A DNA stretch of 64,000 nucleotides from Sarcocystis neurona (taxonomy: Eukaryota; Apicomplexa; Conoidasida; Eucoccidiorida; Sarcocystidae): positions 819,324 through 883,323 of the forward strand of contig KL647310.1 of assembly GCA_000727475.1 (NCBI GenBank), written 5' to 3'. The notes under the pieces were generated by a model. That model was given only the letters and a program-made list of their open reading frames with translations, was not told where the DNA came from and made no database searches. Within the stretch, counting starts at the first letter, position 1. Each line of letters begins with the position of its first letter. A program made the translations under genes and the position numbers. Shown here one piece after another: positions 37,744-48,069 of this stretch.

Positions 37744-39458
37744 ATGAGCAACTTTACTGCTACGGTTGATATTGCTGACGTGAAAGTGTTCTTTACCAAC
37801 AGCGCCAAACAGCGGTAGGGTGGTGCCTCTATCGCTGGACCCGCAGGACCAGCGGCAACATTAGAGTCTGTTGCAGTTGCTGTCAAAGCAGATCCTGACA
37901 CTAAACGTGTGAGCAGCCCGAGGAGGAGGATCAGCACACGGCTGGAATGGGGAAGAGGCCGGGGAATTTGCAGTGTCATATATATATGTGTGAAGAGAGA
38001 CACATGCAGGTGCGTCGTAATTGTAGCGAGTGTGTGCTGCCTGTCTAGAGTGCCGCTGCAGAAGCGGACCTGTGGCTGTGCACCGTGTGTGCTTCCAGGC
38101 AGATAGTGACAGTTGAGACGTACGGCAGCCTGAGTCGCAAAGCAGCGAGACTGGAGCTGGAGAAGTCGATGAATTTGCAGCCTGACGCGCTCAAGCCCTT
38201 TAAAGACCAAATTCACGTGTTGCTGGAGAGGATAGTCGACGACATCACTGCGCGGCTGGAAAACCAGGCAGCAGCGGAAGAGGTGCGGCCGGATACGTGT
38301 ATGTATGTACACGCGTGTTTATCTCTGGAAAGAGCTTTCCGTACGCAGTCGAAGTACGCGTGTGGGTACACATCTGTACATGCTAAGGCGGGAACAATGA
38401 GTTGGGCAGCAGCGCAGGACAGTCACATCATCAGTTCTGCACGAGTGCTTTCAGCAGGGGTTCACGGCAAAAGCTCCGTAGCCTACGGCTGCAGCAGCAC
38501 GTCGCAGCGCGTCCCCAGCGACAGCCGACAGTCAGCAGTGGATGATCAAATCGCCACAGGTGTTGCGAGCACGTGTGTAAGTACATATCGTAACACGTCG
38601 GCGCCATCCGAGCAGGTTCGCCTGCCTGTCTTACATGCTTACTTTCGCAGCCGGAACACACGCCAGCGACACCAACTTGTAGCATTGCACCAGGGAGTGT
38701 TGGCTATCTTAGAAAGAGAGACACGCACCTACAACAGCAGGTCCCCTGCAGCAGCAGCGTGAACGGCCGCACCTGGATCTTTTGCCGGGGTCGCAAAACC
38801 GACGTCGATGTTAACATGAAAATGACACCGTGTGCCCCAGACGGGCCACCCCTGCGTATTTACGTATGTAGGCGCCTATTATATATCGTAGCTAGATGCG
38901 CACCCCGGTGCCTACTCAGGCGTGTTGCTTCAGGAAGCCACGTGGTAAGGCTCTGGTGCGGCAATGCAATGATACACTGGTGCGACAGAATGTTTCGATG
39001 CAAGCGGATGTTTGCGTGCACCGGCCTCGCGACATATCTGTTTGTTTCGCTGGTTGCTTGTATCTTTGAGTATTAGTAAAGAAGTACATCTTCAGAAGAA
39101 CATATAGATATTGATAAGGTCGCTGCACACTCGTGTTGTGTTGCAGGAGGCGTCAAACGGGGACGACGCCGATAGCGACGGCTTACCCGACGCAAAAAGG
39201 GCGAAGACTGCTGTTTCCGCCCCCAAGAATTTGAAGAAACTTCAGTGTACGCCACCCTACCCAGTTGTGCCTCCCTGTTATTCCCTGCATGTGCGGGTGA
39301 CAATACTGCCGTGCCTCGTGTCGTATTCTCGGCTCCAGTGCAGTTGGTGTCGCAGCGGATCCAGTTGGTACAGGCGCACGTGATACGGGTACCATTTTTC
39401 TGCCACTACAGGTGCCCCTCAGCATGAGGTTGCCAGTTTCGCTGCTGTTCATGTGTAG
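37744..39458 (+). CDS. Small basic nuclear-type protein (133 aa), four exons
   Basis: Exons 37744-37814, 38099-38282, 39147-39246 and 39412-39458 join in phase (2, 0, 1). Introns run gtaggg...cttccag, gtgcgg...gttgcag and gtacgc...ctacag. Residues 1-24 read MSNFTATVDIADVKVFFTNS. The second exon carries QIVTVETYGSLSRKAARLEL, then LQPDALKPFKDQIHVLLERI. This resembles the small helical fold of DEK C-terminal/SWIB-like domains (weak, by eye). A short acidic stretch (NGDDADSDGLPDAKRAK) and a Lys-rich segment follow, suggesting a nuclear localisation signal. The second donor (GAG|gtgcgg) and the last exon are the least certain parts. An upstream coding exon is possible. Confidence 0.55.
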
Positions 39459-40008
39459 CTGGTGGGCTTCTCACAACAGACGAAGCTTCGCCTGTTGGAG
39501 GCCTGTAGCGGCGTGCCCTGTCCGTATGCCACCTCATGTTGAACTCGTAAACCGCGCCCCGAACTTATTGTAGAAGGTGCCACTTTAACTGTAGTCATTA
39601 GTACGTGAAAGTGTGACCGCTCGTAACGGCAGCAGACCAGGGCGAAGCATCTTTATGCGAATTTTCGTTCACACACGACTCTAATGCGTAAGGCGTCTTC
39701 GTGTTTGTAGTCTTATTGTCGTTGTCTGTCATCATTTTTTTGCCTCCGAACTAGTCAGAAATCTTGTTCGCTGTGGATTTTCGAATCCCGGTAGTGCCCC
39801 TTTTTTTGTGAAAACTTCGTACGCACCGGTACAGTGCGACTCAGCTGGTGTCGTGCGTCGGCCTGGCTACCGCGTCCACTACTACAACAATAAAGAGTAC
39901 TACGACGTCTTTTACAGTTACGCAACCGCCTGGTGGACAGCTGCTGGTGCGCCTTTTGTAGCTCTGTTTGCTTCGAACTATCGCGCATGTGTCTCTGCAG
40001 GCGGCCTC

Positions 40009-41547
40009 ATGTCTAAAAATGAGTTTTTAGAAAACGCGCCTGTTCTTTCTGCAAAAATTGGCGACAACGCTTTTGATATGAAGCCGCGAACCTTCAGCAG
40101 TGGCTCATGTGGATGGTGAGTTCGGTACGAATGGAGGAGGGAACAGAAGAGGCATGCCTTCACCTTCTTAAGCTCTGCTTTTGATAAAGAATATCCAGGG
40201 CACAAGGCTTCAAATAAGCCGACATTGACGGCGTGTGTTGGCACCTCCCCACGTGCTGTACTCATGTGAAGCAAGTCACTGAAGAGCAGCTTTGTGGCTT
40301 TATAGCGAGAGCTGTGCCTGTGTACTTCGCAGGTTTTACGGAGGTAAAGTTCCCATCATGGTCGGCAAACAGAAGATCTGGTGTCAGCTGGGTATTAACT
40401 GCACAGGTAAGCAATGCTTGACCGGATTCAGTCTGTGTAGCTGTAAGCTATCCTTGTATTCTTGGGTCCGTGCGTGCCTGGAGTTTACACATACGTGTGA
40501 GGTGAGATTGTCACGTTTACAAACCCAGTCTACATTGACTTCTCCCAAGGCCCTTTTACAGTTGTCCTATTGGGGGGGATTCGTACGTGTTTTGGGTGTC
40601 AATGTCTTTGCGCAGCTCTTGGGAGCAAGGAGTGGGACCAATCGCGGAAAAGGAAGAAATGAAACATCCTGCCACTGTAGCGAAATAAGAAGGCTCCTTT
40701 CCCATAAATCAGGTCTCTGCTCCCCTGAGAAGTTCGAGTTGCGCTGTTTTTCGTCTTTTCCCGCATTTCTCAGTGAGCTGCATTCTTGAGTGACTTGGAG
40801 TGCTGCGTTGACGCAGCTGAAGTCGAAGGCGGTTCTTCGGTGATGAAACAAGGCACTCTCTTACTAAAATTCGCTCTTATGCGGAGAAATTGGGGCGAGA
40901 GACATAGTTTGCAGAGAAGTGGCTGATTCTACCTTGTTTCAGTAGCTGCCGCTCTTAGCAGTTCGTTAGCTCTCTTTGTAAAACCCCTTCCTGGTTCAAC
41001 GGTGAGGAACGCTACAGCAGCACCTACGTCGATGCAGTTACACCTGTAGCTGTGCATTTGCACGACTACTGGATGCTTGTATGCAGTTGTTTCTCTACTC
41101 TGGAGCAATCCTAGCTAATATGCAATTAAGGATATGTGCGTGCCTACGCATGTGCAAACATACGCGTGTGTGTGCAACCGATGAACTCGTGTCGCTTGCT
41201 CTTACACGGCCCACACACGTATGGACATACCGCAGTCTGTCCGGCAATTGAGGACAGGGCTTCGTTCGGTAACTCTTTGTCTGCGGAGCGTCAGGTTCTC
41301 TTTGTAGGGCGTCTGTCACATCCCGCCAGTATGTTTTGTTCTCTTGGATCCCCCTCTCTACGCATACGCGTACAGTGCGACAGTTGATAGTCGGAAGTTA
41401 TGGGTGCTACAGGATCAGGATATCTGCACCAAGGCAGGTGTGAACTGCGGTGTGAAGCCTAGTTCATGCTTTCCATCTGTACGTGAAACTGCCGAAGGCG
41501 CCGACTTTTTAAATACGACCTTAGTGGTGTACGTAGTTGTAGTGTAG
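40009..41547 (+). CDS. Small single-domain protein with FSSGSCGW motif (about 114 aa)
   Basis: Three exons: 40009-40115, 40333-40406 and 41384-41547, phases 2 and 1, donors |gtgagt and |gtaagc, acceptors ttcgcag and gcgacag. It starts MSKNEFLENAPVLSAKIGDN, then MKPRTFSSGSCGW, then FYGGKVPIMVGKQKIWCQLG and INCTVDSRKLW. The pattern of Gly/Cys/Trp residues and very even exon joins indicate a compact conserved fold. I have an impression of similar small proteins in other apicomplexans but cannot name the family. The 5' border could instead be an acceptor (tctgcag at 39999-40000) with an earlier coding exon. The C-terminus beyond KLW is less certain. It converges with DMC1. Confidence 0.6.
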
Positions 41548-41856
41548 TATGATCATACAGTTCTGTCCCGTATGGGAGGCAGCACTAAACGGAGCTCGTG
41601 AACGACATGGAACAAAACAAAAGCGGCCGCTTGTGGGTGTGTCTCCGCTGAGCTCACAGGAAACTTCAACAAGCACGAGGCGTAATGCTTGTTTTACCTT
41701 TGTGGCAGAAACAATGCCTTCGTAGAGGCGGCGCATGAAGAGTATCTATGCAGACAGGAAGGCGACATGCAGCATTGTATCTGTGAAAGCCAATGAAGGA
41801 GGATGAGTGCCTCCGGGTCTGGTGTGGACGTGCAGCCCTGCGCATAGTCCTGAGAT

Positions 41857-41897
41857 GTATATATGTGTATATATATGTATATATATATGTATATATG
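41857..41897. repeat. TA/TG microsatellite
   Basis: Interrupted TATATG repeats between the 40009-41547 gene and DMC1. The interval 41548-42536 otherwise shows no supported gene. Confidence 0.85.
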
Positions 41898-42536
41898 CAC
41901 GAAGTCACGATTTTTGCCCTTTGCTTACCGAACATCGTAGAGCGGCACCGTACGATGCAGGCTAGAAATATGTAAGGTGTGCCCTTTTGACCAATACCAC
42001 GTTGGTGGGATTATTTCGTTTCAAGCGGCGTATTTCTGCTGGCGAGGCACGTTGACAGTTGGCCACTACATATGAGTCCGTGTGTTGGCGCCGGGAGCGA
42101 GCGACGCGCTTTTTACATCGAGATATGTGATCGAGAAGTATCCTCATACAGTGGTAAGGATAGGCATCAAATGGTGGTGTAGATTAGTGCCCGCTGCTAC
42201 TGTGTACAAACTCAAACAACACTCACAGCTGGCACAGCGTATTCGAAAGGAATTTGTTGTGTGCACCAATTTTAGATCTCGACTACAGCACAGGCCCGTA
42301 CAGTAAGAACATCAAGAGTAGCACGGAGAAAGCGTGTGGCCACATAAGATTGTCCGTGCTATTGATTATAGGGCATCGGTGCCACTCGTGAAGAAAGTAT
42401 GCTACACTCGGCCTCGGTGAACTCGGTACCGAAGTGGAGACCTCGCATTTGGTGAGCTGCATTGATGACTACCTGAGCGCGCCGAACCCCAAAACAGAAC
42501 AAGATCAGTGGAGGACACGTGTATGAAGGATGCCAG

Positions 42537-44556
42537 TCAATCAGCCGCGTCCATTATGCCTTGGGCAGACCTGTTGCAAGCTGAGTAAGTAACCATGCGG
42601 GGGACGTGTAGGTAAAGGGTCTCTGCACGTACAGTTGAATGATGCACTCCGACTCCGGAAGGTTTGGAGCATCGTAGACCTTCACAATGCGCTGGTCACC
42701 TTTACCCTTTCGAAGCGACAGACGCGTAGTGGACGCGTGACCCAGCACGTGCCCTCCAACTGACGATAGCAGTTACGGCGGGAGAGGTGGTGGTGCTGGT
42801 GCAGTTGCAAGAGTTTTGCTGGCTTTCAAGGTATTACCTGGTTTCGTGGGGTTAGCCACGAAGGTGAGGCCGCCTCCAGGGTCAGCCCTGAAACACGTAG
42901 AAAAGTAATTGCACAGTTTCTGTGCGTGTCTTTGGGGAAGATGTATCTTACATCACCTGATTTGTGATGAGGACAGCCAGGTTGTATTGCTCCGCCAGCT
43001 TCATCATCGCGCTCAACATCTTGTTCAGTTTTTGTTGTCGGTCCGCTAGTTCACCTCTGCCGCAGTAGTCAACACGAAACAGCGCGATGATCGAGTCAAC
43101 GATCAAGCAGGCTGAGACGTGAAAATTACAGCGCAAAACAACGTGTGTCGAAACGAGTGAGACATCACCTTACAAAATTTCTCCTCGGCCATCTGCGGAC
43201 ATCGGGAAGTCGCAGTATTGTAGTGAAGATAACGTTTAACCAAGTAAAGCGTGTTAATCGGCACAAAGCATCTGCTCCCTACCTTTGCCGCGGCGGCCGT
43301 AAGGAGCTGGAACATATGCTCAGTAGTGAAGGCACGTGCGTACATAATGTTATCTAGGGCGTCATCCCCGTTCACGCCGAAGCGCTCCGCTATACTTTGG
43401 ATTTTCTCTGGACGAAACGTTCCTTCGGTGTCGATATAGCACACCTGAAAAATGAGCGGCGGTGAAACTAACTTGGTCTCGCAGGACACTAGTTTTCTTG
43501 CCTGTCTGTTGAAGGGCACTTCGATTATTTAACATTATCGTTTTTAGTCACGGGTGCACTTTTCTTCGTGCTTCTATGGCTTCGGGCAAGGTTCTTACCT
43601 TTCCTGCTCCGCCGTTCATTTCTCTAGGGAGCTGCCCAACGACGCAGACTGTGTGGCAAATCTGGGTTTTCCCACAACGATTCTCTCCGAAAAGCTCGGT
43701 GATCGACATGCTTTCAAAACCGCCGCCGAGCAACTCGTCGAGCTTCAAGGAGCCTTTAAATGGAGCACGCAGTCCATGGAGTTCACGCACACGGGCTTAC
43801 AGGCATGTACATACACGCGTACGGATTTAGCTACATATGTTAGTGACATATATATGTGTATGCATAAAGATACACGCTCCACCTCAAAGGTACATTCCTG
43901 CACACAGAATGTGCCACACTTCTGGCAGATTCACGTCTGCTGTATGCATATACATATATATATATATATATACGTATATGTATATACATATATACATACA
44001 CACATACACGCACACGTGCGTCGGAGTGCGCAGGGTGCAGCTTCCTGCTGAATTTTGTGTCGGTCATCCAGTTGAATGTCGCACTACGTACCTGAAGAAA
44101 GCTTAACGACACGAGCGCGTTTCTGCACTAGTTCCGCACCGGTGATAAAGGTATTGCACATTTCCAGCTTTGTGGCGGCTTCAACGATTTTTTCGACTTT
44201 TGCCTCAGAAAGCCCTTTAACCAGCAGTAGTTCTTTCCTCTGTAGTTTCACAAGGAACCCTGAATGTAACCGTTCGTCTCCAGCAATCGCGCTGGCGGCT
44301 CGTTACCGTTGTTTGGATGATGGAGAGTACGGTGCAATAACCGGCGAGTTTCAGCTTGCTGATGTCCGACGCATTTATCCCCACGTTTTGCAGCTTGTCC
44401 TGAGAAGGCCTTGAGGGTGTCAAGACGAGAGCGCTTCACACTTGCGTGTCTTACGATGCTTTGGAACACGTCGTCGTACTCTTCTGCCGCCGAGCACACT
44501 TCGGAGGTTGTGCTAACGTGCTTGCGGGCGGATTTGCTCTCAATTAGAGCAGCCAT
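42537..44556 (-). CDS. DMC1: Meiotic recombinase DMC1 (RecA/RAD51 family), ten exons, 349 aa
   Basis: Exons: 44556-44455, 44399-44307, 44239-44092, 43753-43599, 43444-43283, 43192-43174, 43111-42952, 42887-42838, 42759-42633 and 42570-42537; all phases fit. Order: start [14 protein letters not shown]; helix-hairpin-helix DNA-binding region ([30 protein letters not shown]); [19 protein letters not shown]; Walker [25 protein letters not shown]; Walker [66 protein letters not shown]; end [18 protein letters not shown] and [10 protein letters not shown] are DMC1 rather than RAD51 signatures. The product forms filaments on single-stranded DNA for homologue strand exchange in meiosis. Human DMC1 is 340 aa. 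In Eimeria it would act at the zygote/sporulation meiosis. The open frame extends upstream of the ATG to an acceptor at 44620, so an extra 5' exon is possible. Confidence 0.95.
43943..44019. repeat. TA/CA microsatellite in DMC1 intron 3
   Basis: TA dinucleotide run followed by TACA/CACA repeats inside the 338-nt third intron of DMC1. Confidence 0.9.
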
Positions 44557-44619
44557 AGCGATGAGGTGATCACGGTGGATCAACGGAAAAACACCTCGAT
44601 ATAGAGGATCTATGTCCTG

Positions 44620-45790
44620 GGAAAAGAGTGTCTCGTGTTACACTGAATTATACAAAATGCAGGTTGCACGCGGTGGCGATGAGGAGATACACTCTCTGCG
44701 CAGCCTGTTCCCATCCATGGACGAGGACTAATCAAACAGCTTCGCTGAGTTTTTTCTCAGAGCAATGCTGCGTTGCCGTGGAGTCCTCCTTTACGTCGCC
44801 GCAAAATGTCGCTACTGCTGTAACCGCTATGACGGCGTGAGCAGACATGGTAAACACTGCTTCCTGGGGGCTTTGCGCCCTCATTTAGCGGAAGCAATTT
44901 GCGGAGACCGCATCCGTGTTGCACTCAAACGAGGATTACGCTTTATACGAGAGGAGAAACAGGAATCGGAGACATCTGGTCAGGGGGGATAACCCAGCGC
45001 ATACAAGAAAGCACAACGATGAGAAAAGATACAGTACACAAGTAGCTATTTTGACGGCAGTGACATTCTGCAGGAACGTGAATTGCTTAAGTAACTTTGA
45101 ATGGCACAACAGACTAGAGAAGTTAGAACAAGTTTCAAGTTGCTCCACTAACGGAGAACAAAGGGGAAGCTGCTGGGCGCGTATCGTAGGAGGGGGGCTG
45201 GGCGGACAGTCCAGTTCAACTATTTAGGCGCGCGCAGCCACCGTACGTACACCCGGAACGCACTACCCGTTGTTAACGGAGTCTTCACGCATCGACGACA
45301 AAACGGCAAAATGCTTGTACATCCGGTTCTGCAAAGAGGCATAGATAGAATGGCCGAACTATTCACTCATCCACAAGAAACTGTAACCCTTTTACGTGTG
45401 GTTCCCCAAGTACGCATACATAGATAGACGACCTTGTGGGTGCTTTCACGAACGAGAAAACATACGCGTATTCAGGCGCAATTATTTTGCACAGTCGGTC
45501 ACATCAAGACTACACATCATACTTGTGGAGCTACGTGGCATCTGCAGGCACTGGGTTATGCAGCCACGTCTCTGCTTGAACACGATCTACTTCTCCGGGG
45601 TCTACCTACCGGGGGACACGTAGGCGTGTATTTATATAAGAATATGTATGGCAAAATAAATGAAGCTGTGTGTGGGTAGACATGCATATCACGCTAGTAG
45701 GTGGCATAGCAACAGATAAAAAGACTACCCAGCACACAAGACAGACTACAGCTGAGTTTACTGTGGGGCTGGCCCGTATGAATGTGAATT
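44620..45790. other. Spacer upstream of DMC1, no firm gene
   Basis: The clearest signal is a minus-strand 38-codon frame from ATG 44848 (MSAHAVIAVTAVATFCGD, ending SEKKLSEAV). It could be a first exon of DMC1 or of another transcript, but it lacks a convincing donor. An acceptor-like tract (actcttttcccag) precedes 44619. Nothing else is supported. Confidence 0.4.
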
Positions 45791-45806
45791 ATGAGACTTT
45801 TACATC

Positions 45807-46252
45807 TTGGAGGCAGGTCTTGTAATGGGTTCGTCCACAGTGGGTGTGTGCCTGAAAGAGCGTGCAATGTCTGCTGCAGAACAGCTGCGCAAAACTTCAA
45901 GTTCCATGGTGCAATTGCTTAGCCTGCAGTTGTTCGCAGGGCACGAAACACACTCAAGACGTAATGCGGAAGTATTCGCGCAGACCGTAGCAGCTGTTAT
46001 GTTTGAGGACAATTTTGAAAAATAAGCAACCCGTAGGATACAAGCACACCGTCTAGCTGGCAGGTGAGGACTTACACTGCGACTTCCACTCGATAGAAGC
46101 ACTTGCTGCTCCTTAATGCCACTGAGAGCATTATCAACCTTCTGAGTCTGTCCTTTTCTGTGATCATCAGGGGATTCCTTTGCTAAAATTGCGTCGAAAT
46201 CACAAGGTGAAATGCCGTCGCTACGTGTGGCAAACGACATGGCGAGACGCAT
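45807..46252 (-). CDS. Unknown protein, first exon clear, 3' end ambiguous
   Basis: Exon 1 runs from ATG 46252 to 46076 (59 codons) and ends at a strong donor, CGCAGT|gtaagt. It encodes MRLAMSFATRSDGISPCDFD, then AILAKESPDDHRKGQTQKVD and ALSGIKEQQVLLSS, a polar helical N-terminus. Downstream, several acceptors are possible: cataacag (a short 24-codon end), ttctgcag (an end with a hydrophobic tail), or in-frame read-through to 45807. The hydrophobic version would look tail-anchored, but the choice cannot be made by eye. I do not recognise the family. Confidence 0.45.
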
Positions 46253-46715
46253 TCTCTAGAAATCCCGGGAGAAGAAAAACTACCTCTTCACAAAGAGAGT
46301 TGTACAGCAGCTGTACCTCGAGTGCTTGAACCGGCTAAAATGACATGCGAGCCTGCGACGCGTTTGTAGCTTGTGTGAAGTGCAATCGCTGGGAAAGAAG
46401 TACCAAAAACTAGCGAAGTTTACGCTCTTCTGGATTCAGTCACGTGTCACTTGAACTGCGTGTATGGCAGTGTCACGCAGACGCTGCGGGGCAAGTGACC
46501 GCCCCCTGGTAAGTATGCTGCCGTACTCTATAGTTGATGAGAGGGGTCAAACATGAAAGGGTGCCGCACCCTGTTTCGTTTATTCATGGTGATGCCTTCC
46601 ATAAGCATAATTATGTTTGGTGATGAGTGTCCCACAGTTTGCGTTCACTTTGTCCCCACGAAGTGCAAATAAGCGTGCATACTAGTCGGTGGGCTGTCCA
46701 GATTAGAGCCACCGT

Positions 46716-47361
46716 TCACACTCTGACGTACCGCGCAGATGTAGGTGCTGCCACGTCCTCGCAGAGGCCAGCGCGTAGCAACGCGCGGATACAGCCACGA
46801 TGCACGGTGGAGCCAAACTGTCGTTTGTCAGCACATAAGTAACGCCACACGCGTCGCGTGTCCCCAGCCGTAGCCGTGACAAGGATGAGTGTCAAGGCCT
46901 CCACGGCTTGATATTCTGGTGTTCCATACGGCATCTGCTTTGTGCACCCACCAGCGTTTACTGGCGGCAACAAGTGGCACACATTCTGCTAACAGGGGAC
47001 ACGGGATCTGTAGTTGTCCAGGACACGCAACCATCCACCTCGGCAGTGCGACAGCAAAAGAGACAAGACAACAGCATTGTGCATGAAGAGTCGTAGCACC
47101 TCTGATATGGCACGGATATGGAAGTGCACAACGAATGTGCAGAAGCTCTGAAACAGTAAAAGGAAATGCCTGCTCTAACAGACTTGCGTTACCGACTTGC
47201 TGATACATTGAGCACAAGAAATCCCATTGAATGACATGCACCTGCAAACGCGCCTGTACATAATGGAGTGTGGGTGCAATTTTACTCTCCCGCCGACACA
47301 CACACCCCTTACGTCTGCTTCCTTTAATATAACGGTGCTTGGTAGAGAGACGGCAGAACAC
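46716..47361 (-). other. Candidate exons of an unresolved minus-strand gene
   Basis: Two overlapping minus-strand frames look protein-like: one around 47190-46960 (LLEQAFPFTVSELLHIRCAL) and one at 46940-46716 (GTPEYQAVEALTLILVTATA, then RRVWRYLCADKRQFGSTVHR) ending at a stop at 46716. They suggest a helical repeat-type protein, but I found no phase-consistent junction. 47362-48069 holds nothing I can support. Confidence 0.3.
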
Positions 47362-48069
47362 TGTACCGTGTTATGGCAAGTACACAGTGCTACCCAAATT
47401 GAGACTTCGAGGCTACTACAGGTGTGTCCCTTACAGGTGGCACACAGAGTGTTGCTGCTGAACTGATTTCTCACATGGTCACTACGAGCAAGAAACACAC
47501 ACCGAGTACGATCTGTTCGGAGATTCTGAATATACCGACACACATCGTACGATTGCGGAGACGCACAGAGTAGAGCTCCGCTTACTAACGTACACATACG
47601 TTGACAGAAACTCCCGAATCGACTCTCATGTGCGTGGGTGAATACGGCCTTCTCGCTAAACGTATGCGGGAAAATGAATGTCCGGAAACGTGCACAGGTC
47701 GTGGGCGACTCCCACTGTGCGTAGGGGAATCAATACATGAGTGCAAGTTCATTCACGTGTACACGAATAAGATTTAAAGACGCATGCAACCCGTACATAA
47801 AGTCCACATACTTGTACAATGATGCCTACGCTGATGCACATTCGCGTGGCTGCGCAGGGCGGTATATATGCACGTGCTTTGCAGGCACGCCGAAACATAT
47901 GCATCCGTGTGTGTGATCGGAAAAGCATCCAACTCTACGCGCAAGACGCGTAAGAGCGCACTGAAACCCTCCCGGAGGAGTGGCACTGCCGGCTAAAGCT
48001 CTTCCATCACTGATGTTTACCCAAGAGTCTACCGCCGACACACGCCATTTCACGGGACTCCACTACCTA

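Noticed and set aside
46716..46982. Helical segment (PEYQAVEALTLILVTATA) thought to resemble a VHS or HEAT-repeat domain
   Set aside because: The resemblance does not extend beyond a few residues and no spliced model supports it.
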